64,000 nt of DNA, taken from positions 1-64,000 of the forward strand of contig JABMPT010000011.1 in NCBI GenBank assembly GCA_013202845.1, in the 5' to 3' direction. The notes beneath the pieces are model-generated. The model was not told the origin of the DNA. It made no database searches and was given only the letters and a program-made list of their open reading frames with translations. Below, one piece after another: positions 25,665 to 34,550 of this stretch. Every line of letters begins with the position of its first letter. Within the stretch, counting starts at the first letter, position 1. This stretch comes from Candidatus Woesearchaeota archaeon (GTDB lineage: Archaea > Nanobdellota > Nanobdellia > Woesearchaeales > GCA-2686295). A program made the translations under genes and the position numbers.

Positions 25665-26669
25665 ATGCAGGAAGCATTGTATTATAATTCTAAAAAGGAT
25701 GGCGTTGTTCAGTGCGTGCTTTGCCCCAGGAACTGCTATATTCAGCCTGAAAAGGTCGGTTTCTGCCTTGTAAGAAAGAATATTGATGGCAAACTCTACA
25801 CATTGGTTTACAGCAGGGTTGCTGGTGGCTTGGCTATTGACCCGATTGAGAAGAAACCCTTGTTTCATTTCTTGCCCGGAACTCCTGTTTTGAGTTTTGG
25901 AACTGTTGGCTGTAACCTGCATTGCAAGCACTGCCAGAACTGGACCACTTCTCAGGTTGATGCTGGCCAGTCTTTTGAAAAGACCATCACTCCTGAAGAA
26001 ATCGTCAAGGCTGCAAAAGAAAAAGGATGTGATAGCATTGCATACACTTACAATGAACCCACAATATTCTATGAGTTCATGCTTGACACTGCAAAGCTTG
26101 CAAAGAAAGCAGGTATCAAGAACACCATGGTGACTAATGGTTTCGTAAACCCTAAACCTTTGAAAGAACTTTGCAAATACATGGATGGAGTCAATGTTGA
26201 TTTGAAAGGTTTCACAAATTTCTTTTATGGCAAGACAACAACTGCCTGGCTTCAGCCAGTTTTAGATACTTTGAAAACTTTGAAAAAGGAAAAAGTGTGG
26301 TCTGAAATAACCAACCTAATAATACCTACACTGAATGATAATCTGGATGATATAAAAAAGATGTGCGAGTGGATCAAGAAGAACCTAGGTGTGGATGTTC
26401 CTCTGCACTTCACTGCTTTCCATCCTGATTTCGAACTTCGGAATCTGCCACAGACCCCAATAACAACTCTGGTTAATGCTTATGATATTGCAAAGAGCTT
26501 TGGATTGAGATATGTGTATGTCGGCAATATCATTGCAAGGGATTATGAAAACACCCATTGTGCAAAATGCAATGCTTTGTTGATTGAAAGATTGGGTTTT
26601 AATGTTTTGCAGAATAACATTGTTAATGGTAAATGTTCTTGCGGTGAAAAAATCGCCGGAGTGTTTTAG
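25665..26669 (+). CDS. amrS: AmmeMemoRadiSam system radical SAM enzyme (AmrS)
   Basis: 334 residues. The cluster motif is CNLHCKHC at about residues 82-89. An N-terminal Cys-rich segment (CVLCPRNCYIQPEKVGFC) and SRVAGGLAIDPIEKKPLFHF identify the AmrS/PflA-like family (COG1180). Partners AmrA (AMMECR1-like) and AmrB (Memo-like) are not in this window. The C-terminal CAKCN and CSCG look like a zinc ribbon. A TATA-like AAAATATTAAAA near 25637 is 28 nt upstream of the start. The reaction in archaea is not defined. It converges on the next gene with a 4-nt stop overlap. Confidence 0.85.
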   Translation: MQEALYYNSKKDGVVQCVLCPRNCYIQPEKVGFCLVRKNIDGKLYTLVYSRVAGGLAIDPIEKKPLFHFLPGTPVLSFGTVGCNLHCKHCQNWTTSQVDAGQSFEKTITPEEIVKAAKEKGCDSIAYTYNEPTIFYEFMLDTAKLAKKAGIKNTMVTNGFVNPKPLKELCKYMDGVNVDLKGFTNFFYGKTTTAWLQPVLDTLKTLKKEKVWSEITNLIIPTLNDNLDDIKKMCEWIKKNLGVDVPLHFTAFHPDFELRNLPQTPITTLVNAYDIAKSFGLRYVYVGNIIARDYENTHCAKCNALLIERLGFNVLQNNIVNGKCSCGEKIAGVF

Positions 26670-27379
26670 TACTCTTCGTGATAGATGTTTTCTTTCTTAA
26701 CACCCAATTCTATGAGTTTTTGTTTTGACTGCTCTACCATTATTGGTAGTCCACAAAGATACGCTTGTTTGTTCTCAAATCCATCAACATATTGCTCTAG
26801 CAGGTCCTGAACATATCCTATTTCTCCATTCCAACTTTTCTCTGGATTACTCAAACAAATTATCAAGTGAAAGTTCTCATGTTCTTTGTCCCATTGATAT
26901 AACTCATCTGCGTATATTATCTCTTTCATCTTTCTCACACCAAAGAAGAGATAGAACTCTTTTGGGTTATGGTCGCGGAAAACTTTTCTTAGCATACTCA
27001 TGAAAGGAGCTATACCGCTTCCAGTCGCCATGAAGATGTCTCCTTCCTGTATCGGTTCTTTGAGTATGAACTGGCCGAATGGACCTGCTACTTCTATTAA
27101 AGATCCTTCATTCAAGCAAAAAAGGTAGTCAGTCAACTTGCCGCCTGGCACATGTTTGATGATTAATTCAATGTATTCTGCGTGTTTGAAATCCTTTGGC
27201 GGAGGTGATACAATGGAGTATGCTCTCTTTACTTCTTCGCCATGGAGATTGGCTTTCAGCATCACGAACTGTCCTGCCTGATACGGAAAATGCTTGCCAT
27301 CTTCAAGTCTAAATAGGAACGATTTGGCATTATGGATTAATTCTTTAATCTCGACTATTTCTGCATTGAAAAATTCCAT
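26666..27379 (-). CDS. FAD/NAD(P)-binding oxidoreductase, ferredoxin-NADP reductase type
   Basis: 237 residues from ATG 27379 (GAGG 7 nt upstream; a GTG one codon earlier is the alternative). The FAD-binding motif KRAYSIVSPP, GGKLTDYL and FGQFILKE are followed by the NAD(P) domain with MATGSGIAPFMSMLRKV and YLCGLPIMVEQSK. This is the FNR-like fold with no iron-sulfur domain, so it must pass electrons to or from a separate carrier. The thioredoxin reductase gene lies 60 bp upstream on the same strand. A TATA element GTTTATATAAATA near 27400 suggests its own promoter. Confidence 0.85.
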   Translation of the reverse strand: MEFFNAEIVEIKELIHNAKSFLFRLEDGKHFPYQAGQFVMLKANLHGEEVKRAYSIVSPPPKDFKHAEYIELIIKHVPGGKLTDYLFCLNEGSLIEVAGPFGQFILKEPIQEGDIFMATGSGIAPFMSMLRKVFRDHNPKEFYLFFGVRKMKEIIYADELYQWDKEHENFHLIICLSNPEKSWNGEIGYVQDLLEQYVDGFENKQAYLCGLPIMVEQSKQKLIELGVKKENIYHEEY

Positions 27380-27442
27380 CACTATTCCTCTTATATTATA
27401 TTTATATAAACTTTTAGAACTATTTTATAATAAATAAAAAAA

Positions 27443-28381
27443 TCAGTGGTCCCAGTCGATACTGACTTTTCCTTTTGCACCGCTAAGATAATGATAGCAT
27501 TGCAGGGCAGCTTTTGCTCCTTCTCCTGCAGAGATTACTGTTTGTTTGAAAGCCACATTACTGACATCACCACATGCAAATATTCCTGGCTCCGAGGTTT
27601 CACAGTTCTGATTGGATATAATCTCATTCTGCTCGTTTCTCTTGACGAGGTGTCCGATGAAGTCACTGTCAACTTTGAAACCTATCTCAACGAACACGCC
27701 ATCAACTTCCAGTGTTTTCTGCTTCTTTGTGTTCACGTCCTCAACTACAAGTCCTTCTACAAATTGGTTTCCTTTGACTTCTATTGGGACATGACTAAGG
27801 ACTAGGTCAATATTATCCTGCTTTTTGACTCTATCTACTTCTGCCTCATCGCCTCTAAACTCGTCTCTTCTGTGGATTAGATAAATCTTCTTTGCGAGGC
27901 TTGACAATTCCCACGCGCCTCCTAAGGCTGAGTTTCCTCCTCCAACAACTGCAACTGTTTTGTCCTTGTACAATGGAGCGTCACAAGTCACGCATGTTGA
28001 TACCCCCTTACCCATGAACTTATCTTCTCCAGGTATTCCTAAGCTAAGAGGTGTTTTTCCAAATGCCAGAATGATTGCTCTGGCCTCATAAGATGTTTTA
28101 TCGATTAGGTCAACTTTGAAACCATCACCTTTCTTATCAACTTTGACAACTTTCCCAGTTATCATCTCTGCACCCCATTTCATTGCCTGGGTCTGGAACT
28201 TTGTCATTAATTCATAACCATTAACCTCTTCAAAACCCGGATAGTTCTCTATCCTGCTAGGGATAGATGTCTGTCCTCCAACATCCATGCTTATTATCAG
28301 TGTTTTCAGGTTTTTTCTACTAGTGTATAATCCTGCAGTCATTCCTGCAGCGCCAGCACCTATTATTATGACATCGTACAT
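27443..28381 (-). CDS. trxB: Thioredoxin reductase
   Basis: 312 residues from ATG 28381, chosen over an upstream start inside the gdhA stop because GGATGAT is well placed before it and MYDVIIIGAGAAGMTAGLY begins the FAD Rossmann fold exactly. The redox centre is CVTCDAP (the usual form is CATCDG), followed by VAVVGGGNSALGGAWELS for NAD(P)H and IFACGDVSNVAFKQTVISAG at the end. It reduces thioredoxin or a glutaredoxin-like protein. It follows glutamate dehydrogenase by 5 nt and is likely co-transcribed with it. Confidence 0.92.
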   Translation of the reverse strand: MYDVIIIGAGAAGMTAGLYTSRKNLKTLIISMDVGGQTSIPSRIENYPGFEEVNGYELMTKFQTQAMKWGAEMITGKVVKVDKKGDGFKVDLIDKTSYEARAIILAFGKTPLSLGIPGEDKFMGKGVSTCVTCDAPLYKDKTVAVVGGGNSALGGAWELSSLAKKIYLIHRRDEFRGDEAEVDRVKKQDNIDLVLSHVPIEVKGNQFVEGLVVEDVNTKKQKTLEVDGVFVEIGFKVDSDFIGHLVKRNEQNEIISNQNCETSEPGIFACGDVSNVAFKQTVISAGEGAKAALQCYHYLSGAKGKVSIDWDH

Positions 28382-28386
28382 ATTAA

Positions 28387-29631
28387 TCATCCTTTTTTTA
28401 GAGAACCACGCCACTCCAATACCTTAACCATTTTTCTGATTGCATGGATATAAGCAGCAGTTCCGAAATCTACTTTGAACTCTTTTGATACAGAGTAAAC
28501 ACTGTCAAAGGCATCACACATTTTTATCTTTAGTTTTTCCAGAACCTCTTTCTCACTCCATGAATATCCAATGTTATTCTGAACCCATTCAAAATAGCTG
28601 ACAGCAACTCCACCAGAGTTCGCTAAAATATCAGGGATTGCAATCTGCCCCTTCTTGAATAGAATTTCTCTTGCTTCTGCGCTTGCCGGACCATTTGCTA
28701 ATTCCAAGATTATCTTTGCCTTTATTTTGTTGGCGTTCTTGCTTGTTATAACACTTTCAAGAGCAGCAGGTATCAAAACATCGACATTTAACTCAAGTAA
28801 TTCTTCATTCAATATCTTTTTTGCTCCTTTGTAGTTCATGACTGTCTTTGTTTTTTTCTTGATATCCATTGCTTTTTTTATGTCAAGACCTTTAGGATCA
28901 TATATTCCTCCTTTTGAGTCTGAAACAGCAACCACTTTGTAGCCATCTTTCGCAGCTAGTTCTGCAGCTGTCATTCCAGCATTTCCAAAACCCTGAATCG
29001 CTATTGTTGGCTTTTTGATTCTTAAAGTTTTCAATGCCTCTTCTAACACATATACTCCTCCTTGGGCTGTTGCTTGTGCTCTTCCTTCAGAGCCTCCGAG
29101 CTCCAATGGTTTTCCTGTTATCATTCCAAAGACATTATGTCCTTCTATCCTGTGGTATTCATCTACCATCCAGGCCATTACTTGCGGATTTGTATATACA
29201 TCTGGGGCAGGAATGTCTTTTTCAGGACCTATGAATTTATGCATTGCTTCTATATACCCTCTGCTAAGTTTTTCTAACTCACCATCTGACATCTCTTTAG
29301 GATTACAGATTACACCGCCTTTTCCTCCACCAAATGGAACATCAACAACAGTGTTTTTCCAGGTCATCCAAAAAGCTAATGCCTTTACTTCATCGATAGA
29401 CACACCAGGGTGGTATCTTATACCCCCTTTTGTTGGTCCTCTTAGGTCGTTGAATTGTACCCTGAATCCTTGGAAGACTTTCATCTTCCCATCATCCATT
29501 CTCACAGGTATTGAGACTTGGAATATCCTCTTTGGATTAGTCAATAGTTCAACAATACTCTTATCAAGTTTTAGAACTTTCGCAGCTTTGTTGAATTGTT
29601 CGAGAGCTTCATACCATATAGTTTTAGTCAT
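28387..29631 (-). CDS. gdhA: Glutamate dehydrogenase
   Basis: 414 residues, the usual length for archaeal hexameric enzymes. KGGIRYHPGVSIDEVKALAF and TWKNTVVDVPFGGGKGGV contain the substrate-binding lysines, and the nucleotide fold has IQGFGNAGMTAAELAA. ADILANSGGVAVSYFEW is the family C-terminal signature. It interconverts glutamate and 2-oxoglutarate with ammonia and NAD(P)H. The next gene, thioredoxin reductase, begins 5 nt after it. A biosynthetic enzyme of this size fits a DPANN lineage with moderate metabolism. Confidence 0.95.
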   Translation of the reverse strand: MTKTIWYEALEQFNKAAKVLKLDKSIVELLTNPKRIFQVSIPVRMDDGKMKVFQGFRVQFNDLRGPTKGGIRYHPGVSIDEVKALAFWMTWKNTVVDVPFGGGKGGVICNPKEMSDGELEKLSRGYIEAMHKFIGPEKDIPAPDVYTNPQVMAWMVDEYHRIEGHNVFGMITGKPLELGGSEGRAQATAQGGVYVLEEALKTLRIKKPTIAIQGFGNAGMTAAELAAKDGYKVVAVSDSKGGIYDPKGLDIKKAMDIKKKTKTVMNYKGAKKILNEELLELNVDVLIPAALESVITSKNANKIKAKIILELANGPASAEAREILFKKGQIAIPDILANSGGVAVSYFEWVQNNIGYSWSEKEVLEKLKIKMCDAFDSVYSVSKEFKVDFGTAAYIHAIRKMVKVLEWRGSLKKG

Positions 29632-29739
29632 TTTGATACTGTCGAAATTGGTTTGTTTAATAAAGTTAACTGTTTAAGCTCAAAGGAAAATTTAGACAAT
29701 TGCACAAAAAATATAAATAAGCCCTGTGAACACAAAACA

Positions 29740-30465
29740 ATGTCATTCAAACTGATAACCTTGAACATTGAAAAAAACAGACACCTACACACAGTAATAC
29801 CATTCCTGAAAAAAGAGAAACCTGATGTTCTTTGCCTGCAGGAAGTATATGATTGTGACTTTGAGAAATATAAAGAAGTTTCTGGCTTAGATGGAGTTTT
29901 TATTCCTATGTTCAAAGGCATAACCAAACCAACTAAAAACACTGACCCGAACGTTGTTCAGGGAAATGCTCTATTGACAAATTTTCCGAATAATGGAATC
30001 AAAGTAACCACTTACTTTGGAGATGAAAATGTCCCTCGATTCACTACAATCGCAAACATACCTAGAAAATTATCATATACAACTATTGAAGTTAACGGTG
30101 AAAAATATACTATTGGTACAACCCATTTTACCTGGACTCCTGACGGTGAAGCAGATGATCCTCAAAGGAGAACCTTTAAAGAATTAATGAAAGTACTGAA
30201 ACGATTCGATGAATTGATTCTTTGCGGAGACTTCAACGCGCCAAGAGGTAAAGAGATTTTCAAGAAGTTTGAAGAACGTTTCAAGGACAATATTCCTTTG
30301 GATGTTGATACAACTCTTGATTTAAAATTACATAAAAAAGCTCCTCTAGTTTACGTTGTTGACAATATATTCACAACACCTGCCTACAAAGTTTCTAATG
30401 TCAGAGTTGTAGATGGAGTGAGTGATCATAAAGCGGTGATTGGAGAAGTAGATAAAGCTTTATAA
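29740..30465 (+). CDS. Endonuclease/exonuclease/phosphatase family protein
   Basis: 241 residues from ATG 29740, set 26 nt after a TATA box (ATATAAATAA, 29711-29720), so leaderless. The EEP motifs are in order: LITLNIEKN, VLCLQEVYD (metal glutamate), TTHFTWTPDGE, LCGDFNAPRG (catalytic Asp/Asn) and the terminal SDHKAVIG. There is no signal peptide, so it is intracellular. It could be an AP endonuclease-like or a phosphodiesterase member; the short length and lack of DNA-binding loops do not decide. It runs toward the FKBP gene, 39 nt downstream. Confidence 0.85.
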   Translation: MSFKLITLNIEKNRHLHTVIPFLKKEKPDVLCLQEVYDCDFEKYKEVSGLDGVFIPMFKGITKPTKNTDPNVVQGNALLTNFPNNGIKVTTYFGDENVPRFTTIANIPRKLSYTTIEVNGEKYTIGTTHFTWTPDGEADDPQRRTFKELMKVLKRFDELILCGDFNAPRGKEIFKKFEERFKDNIPLDVDTTLDLKLHKKAPLVYVVDNIFTTPAYKVSNVRVVDGVSDHKAVIGEVDKAL

Positions 30466-30504
30466 AAGAAGAAGAAAAACATTCTAGAAAAGGAGTTGAT
30501 ATTT

Positions 30505-30933
30505 ATGACTATTAAGAAAGGAGACAAAGTAAAAGTTGAGTATACAGGAACATTTGATGATGGTACTGTTTTTGACGCTTCTGAGAAACATGGTAAGCCG
30601 CTAGAGTTTGAAGTTGGCGCCAAGCAAGTTATCAAAGGTTTTGATGACGCTGTTGTCGGCATGAAGAAAGGTGAAGAGAAAGAAATCAAATTAGCATCAA
30701 AAGAAGCTTACGGTGACCCAAATCCAATGCTTGTGAAGAAGGTTCCAAGAGAACAGCTTCCAAAAGATCAGGACCCAAAACCAGGAATGATGCTGGTTAT
30801 CGGCACACCTGACGGCAAACAGATTCCTGCAAGGATAACAGATGTTACTGACAAGGAAATCACAGTGGATATCAATCATCCATTGGCAGGAAAGAACTTG
30901 AACTTCAAGCTAAAAATAGCTGATATTTCTTAA
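30505..30933 (+). CDS. FKBP-type peptidyl-prolyl isomerase, SlyD-like
   Basis: 142 residues from ATG 30505 (AAGGAG 9 nt upstream). KKGDKVKVEYTGTFDDGTVFD, cut here by the family's FDAS segment, then EVGAKQVIKGFDDAVVGMKK and KEIKLASKEAYGDPNP, form the FKBP domain. The inserted IF chaperone domain (VPREQLPKDQDPKPGM through ITVDINHPLAGKNLNF) identifies the SlyD/short archaeal FKBP type. It isomerises Xaa-Pro bonds and assists folding in the cytoplasm. The stop overlaps the convergent membrane protein gene by 4 nt (TTAA). Confidence 0.93.
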   Translation: MTIKKGDKVKVEYTGTFDDGTVFDASEKHGKPLEFEVGAKQVIKGFDDAVVGMKKGEEKEIKLASKEAYGDPNPMLVKKVPREQLPKDQDPKPGMMLVIGTPDGKQIPARITDVTDKEITVDINHPLAGKNLNFKLKIADIS

Positions 30934-31232
30934 GTTCTTATTTTATTTTTACTTTTTGTATAAGCACTAGTTCTATCTGCAAAAACCATAGTTTTCCAAA
31001 TAACTAATATAACTATAGTAATCACTACTCCAAGCAAAAAGTCCAACATTATTTTTTCTCCTATCAAAAAAAGTTCCCCATTCCATAGATGGTCAACCAT
31101 TCCAAAGACTGCTCCTCCTATAAGCAAGTGACTCAGCCATTGATGATATTTATCATTCTTCCAAGAATTAACTCTTTTCTTCAAGAAATAATGTGCTATA
31201 GCAGCTAGTGTCGGTATTGCATAACAAGTCAT
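30930..31232 (-). CDS. Small membrane protein of unknown function
   Basis: 100 residues with hydrophobic segments near 2-18, 30-46 and 61-83 (LLGVVITIVILVIWKTMVF), a central HQWLSHLLIGGAVFGMVDHLW with histidines in or near the membrane, and a basic tail. Not recognised beyond that. Similar small histidine-containing membrane proteins occur next to unrelated genes in DPANN genomes. It lies 14 nt downstream of the Nudix gene and is probably its operon partner. Confidence 0.5.
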   Translation of the reverse strand: MTCYAIPTLAAIAHYFLKKRVNSWKNDKYHQWLSHLLIGGAVFGMVDHLWNGELFLIGEKIMLDFLLGVVITIVILVIWKTMVFADRTSAYTKSKNKIRT

Positions 31233-31246
31233 TCATCTCACCCCTT

Positions 31247-31732
31247 TTATTTATTACTCCATTCACCTACTTCTTTTCCTTTCAAGTGAGCATCTAGCAT
31301 TTCTAGTTCTTCATAGATACCTTCAATCAAATCATATTTCTTTGCTTCTTCTAATGTGACCCATGCATGATCAGTCATGTCTTCACAGAGTTTTACATCT
31401 CCACTATCATAGTCAGCATACAAACTTACTACAACAACAGGTATCTTATCAGGTCTTATGAAAGAAAGGCTTGTCAGGTACTTGATATTCTTTATTTTGA
31501 GATTAGTCTCTTCTATCACTTCCCTTTTCAGTAATACTTCGAAAACATTATACCAGTGGTGATCAGTATCTTTAGGCCTGCTAGTGTAATCATCCTTTTC
31601 TAATTTACCACCTGGCACTGTCCACCTGTTTGGAAAAACTTTCTCATGCGCGGCTCTCTTTGTGACCAAGTATTTTCCATCTTTGATTATTATTCCTGTA
31701 ACAACAACATAGTGCGCTTTGTTTTCATCCAT
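31247..31732 (-). CDS. Nudix hydrolase
   Basis: 161 residues. The Nudix box begins RWTVPGGKLEKDD and ends LLKREVIEETNLKI, but the two halves are separated by about 18 extra residues (YTSRPKDTDHHWYNVFEV), lengthening the loop before the catalytic REVIEE helix. The flanking strands (HYVVVTGIIIKDGKYLVTKR, then VVVVSLYADY) fit the fold. It hydrolyses a nucleoside diphosphate linked to some group; the substrate is not evident. It follows the amidohydrolase gene by 2 nt, suggesting a nucleotide clean-up or salvage operon. Confidence 0.85.
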   Translation of the reverse strand: MDENKAHYVVVTGIIIKDGKYLVTKRAAHEKVFPNRWTVPGGKLEKDDYTSRPKDTDHHWYNVFEVLLKREVIEETNLKIKNIKYLTSLSFIRPDKIPVVVVSLYADYDSGDVKLCEDMTDHAWVTLEEAKKYDLIEGIYEELEMLDAHLKGKEVGEWSNK

Positions 31733-31734
31733 CT

Positions 31735-32979
31735 TTATCTCTTTGTCAAGTTTTTAGCTACTTCACTTGCTTTTTCCAATATTTCCTCTTCATCCTTCAC
31801 TTTTCTGTTCTGCATCAACACTTTTCCATCGCAAATGGTTGTGTCAACGCAGGAGCCATTTGCAGAGTATACAAGGTTTGAAATCAAATGATGCGCAGGT
31901 GTGAGATTAATATCTTTTAGATTTATTAAGAGTAAATCTGCCAGTTTTCCTTCTTTGATTTCCCCCATGTTTAATTTAAATGCTTTTGCTCCGTTTATGG
32001 TTGCCATTTTGAAAGCTTCTACTGCAGGCATTGTTGTAGGATTTCCCTGAGCTTTCTGGAGCAAAGCTGCAAACTTCATCTCTTCAATCATGTCAAGATT
32101 GTTGTTGGAAGCGCATCCATCAGTTCCCAAAGCAATGCATAATCCCTTCATCTTATCATACGGCAAGACACCTGAAGATAATTTCATGTTGGAAGATGGG
32201 TTGTGGGCTATCTTTACACCATATTTCTTCAGCAATTGAATCTCTTTGTCATTAACCCAGATAGAATGTGCAGCTAGAACTCTTGGTCCTAGGACACCTA
32301 TTTTTTCAAGGTATTCTATTGGCCTCATCTTGTGCTGCTTCAAGCAGTCATCAACTTCTTTTTTTGATTCTGAAGTATGTATATGGATTAGGACATCATT
32401 CTTATCTGAAAATTCTTTTGCCCAAACCAGGCTTTTCTTGGATACAGTATACATGGAGTGGGGTCCGAGAGCAAACATTACTTTGTCAGAGTATTTCTTT
32501 ACTTCCTCATACACTTTTTTGTTAAGCTTAATATTCTCATCAGCCTTGTTTTCATCAAACAAGTCAATGAAAACCTCTGAGATTGCAGCTCTTATCCCTG
32601 TTTCCTCAACTGCTCTTGCTGTGCCGTGAAAATGCCAGTACATGTCGTTGAAAAAAGTTGTTCCTGACTTTATCATTTCTAAGCAGGCGAGTTTTGAACC
32701 CCAGTACACATCTTTCTCTGTCATCTTCTCTTCCAATGGCCAGATCTTCTGTTGCAGCCAATCCATCACATTCATATCATCTGCGTAACCCCTCATCAAA
32801 GTCATGGCTGCATGTGTGTGAGCATTTACAAAAGAAGGAATAGCCGCTTTGTTCTTCCCATCTATTTTATGATCTGCTTCTGTATTTATAGAATCATTTA
32901 TCTCTTTAATTTTATTATCTTCAATATAGATATCCTTTTTCTTATGATTTAGCGAAACGTTCTTGATGATTATACTCAT
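31735..32979 (-). CDS. Amidohydrolase, methylthioadenosine/S-adenosylhomocysteine deaminase type
   Basis: 414 residues. The metal-binding VNAHTHAAMTLMRGYADDMN, IHIHTSESKKEVDDC, AAHSIWVNDKE and LGTDGCASNNNLDM are the four signatures of the MtaD/TrzA-like amidohydrolases (COG0402). The LMRGYADDMNVMDWLQQKIW region is typical of MTA/SAH deaminases. It converts methylthioadenosine to methylthioinosine or SAH to S-inosylhomocysteine. Its start overlaps the stop of the phosphorylase gene by 4 nt, so the two act in one pathway. Confidence 0.88.
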   Translation of the reverse strand: MSIIIKNVSLNHKKKDIYIEDNKIKEINDSINTEADHKIDGKNKAAIPSFVNAHTHAAMTLMRGYADDMNVMDWLQQKIWPLEEKMTEKDVYWGSKLACLEMIKSGTTFFNDMYWHFHGTARAVEETGIRAAISEVFIDLFDENKADENIKLNKKVYEEVKKYSDKVMFALGPHSMYTVSKKSLVWAKEFSDKNDVLIHIHTSESKKEVDDCLKQHKMRPIEYLEKIGVLGPRVLAAHSIWVNDKEIQLLKKYGVKIAHNPSSNMKLSSGVLPYDKMKGLCIALGTDGCASNNNLDMIEEMKFAALLQKAQGNPTTMPAVEAFKMATINGAKAFKLNMGEIKEGKLADLLLINLKDINLTPAHHLISNLVYSANGSCVDTTICDGKVLMQNRKVKDEEEILEKASEVAKNLTKR

Positions 32980-33593
32980 AATACTGCCTCCAGTAATTTC
33001 AAGATTTTTTCCTTGTTTTTTTCTTGGTTCTTATTCACATTCTCAATACTTATTTCTTCATCAGTCAAACCATTTGCAAAATTATCCACAGAGCAAATTG
33101 CAGCGTATTTCATTCCTAGCTCTTTTGCCAGTGTTGCTTCGTTTGCCATTGTCATGCCGACAATATCTGCATAGTTCTTTATCATGTTTATCTCTGCCTT
33201 TGTTTCGAGTCTTGGACCGGTTGTTTGGATATAGACTCCTTTATTGACAATGCTAATGCCTTTCTTTGCAGCTTCAATTATTTTATTCCTTAACTCTTCA
33301 TCCAGGCTTGGTGTGATGTGAACTGCTTCCAAATCATTATATGTCTGCATATTTGTTAGATTGATATAGTCATGCGGTATAACAATTGAACCTGGTGGAA
33401 TATCTAGTTTTAACGAACCAACAGAGCATACACCAATAACCTTGTCAACTCCTTTTTCTTTCAAAGATAAAAGGTTGGCTTTGTGATCTATCTTATGCGG
33501 CGGAATACCTTCACCGTGTCTTTGCAGAAATACAGCTCCTTGCTTCCCAAAATCCTTAAAACCGGATCCACCTATAACAGCTATTTCCCCCAT
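32976..33593 (-). CDS. Methylthioadenosine/methylthioinosine phosphorylase-like protein
   Basis: 205 residues, about 50 shorter than usual MTAP because the N-terminal region after IAVIGGSGF is condensed. FLQRHGEGIPPHKIDHKANL, CSVGSL, YIQTTGPRLETKAEI and VGMTMANEATLAKELGM are the family motifs. The specificity loop reads CSVDNFANGL where adenosine-specific MTAP has a TDYD motif, which suggests a 6-oxopurine such as methylthioinosine. That fits the coupled deaminase gene. The product would be hypoxanthine and methylthioribose-1-phosphate. Confidence 0.82.
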   Translation of the reverse strand: MGEIAVIGGSGFKDFGKQGAVFLQRHGEGIPPHKIDHKANLLSLKEKGVDKVIGVCSVGSLKLDIPPGSIVIPHDYINLTNMQTYNDLEAVHITPSLDEELRNKIIEAAKKGISIVNKGVYIQTTGPRLETKAEINMIKNYADIVGMTMANEATLAKELGMKYAAICSVDNFANGLTDEEISIENVNKNQEKNKEKILKLLEAVL

Positions 33594-33649
33594 TAGGATA
33601 AGAACTACTATGGTTATTTATATAATTTATTGAAAAGGAAAGGAAAAAA

Positions 33650-34549
33650 TTAAAGTTTTTTTGCCATTGCTTGTATTATTTCATAAGCAACTTTAGGCCT
33701 ATCTTCTGCTTTTCTGATTGCGCTTCCAATAACAAGTATTGAGTTTGAGCAATCTTTTACCGCAAGATCTGGAGTGTATAATTGTTTTTGTTTATCTCCG
33801 TGTAATCCAGCCCATTCAATTCCAGGAGTGACATATACCATATCTCCAAATTCTCGCTGTAACATTCCTGCTTTATTTGCAGGGCAAACTACTCCATCAA
33901 GGCCCCACTCTACTGCTAAACCAGTTCTTAATCTAACTAACTCATCAAAAGTTTTATCATAACCAATTTTCTTGAGTTCTGCATCATCAAGACTTGTAAG
34001 AACAGTTACACCAATAATTTTTGGCATTTCCATTTTTTGAACTAGTGACAAACCCTTATTATACTTCTCTGTTGCTTCATATGCTTGCTCAACAGCTTTT
34101 TTACAAACATTTTCCCCACTTGAAATATGTAAGTTCATCATGTGAACTCCAGGTCTAGAATTTCTTGCTGATGCTTGACCAACAGTGAATTGTGTGTCAT
34201 GAAATTTCAAGTCCAAAAAAATATTTCCATCATAAAGTTGAGACCCCATAACATTAGTCATAAAAAATAAAGAATCTTTTCTATTGGTAGTTTCAAGATA
34301 AGTTCTTGTTTTTTCATCAAGACCGGATATAAATGGTTTAAATTGTTCATAGTATATTTCTTGCAAAACACCTCTTGTTGACCAAGCAATTTCAGAATGC
34401 AGTTCTTTTCCAACTTTGAACATTCCAACAAAAGGATTTAATTCTTTTACTGCTTCCAAAGCTTGTTGAACATCCATGTTATCCAATGCAAAACAAACTC
34501 TTTGCCTGGCAAGTTCTTCTTTTTCTGTTAATTTAATCAATTCACTCAT
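33650..34549 (-). CDS. pyrF: Orotidine 5'-phosphate decarboxylase
   Basis: 299 residues. CFALDNMDVQQALEAV, VGMFKVGKEL and the catalytic FLDLKFHDTQFTVG (DxKxxD) define the family, with VTPGIEWAG and VIGSAIRKAEDRP as the phosphate-binding end. It is longer than the common archaeal form (about 210-230) because of an insertion near residues 55-100. It makes UMP from OMP. It follows pyrE by one nucleotide, so the pair replaces the fused UMP synthase. Confidence 0.92.
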   Translation of the reverse strand: MSELIKLTEKEELARQRVCFALDNMDVQQALEAVKELNPFVGMFKVGKELHSEIAWSTRGVLQEIYYEQFKPFISGLDEKTRTYLETTNRKDSLFFMTNVMGSQLYDGNIFLDLKFHDTQFTVGQASARNSRPGVHMMNLHISSGENVCKKAVEQAYEATEKYNKGLSLVQKMEMPKIIGVTVLTSLDDAELKKIGYDKTFDELVRLRTGLAVEWGLDGVVCPANKAGMLQREFGDMVYVTPGIEWAGLHGDKQKQLYTPDLAVKDCSNSILVIGSAIRKAEDRPKVAYEIIQAMAKKL

Positions 34550-34550
34550 T

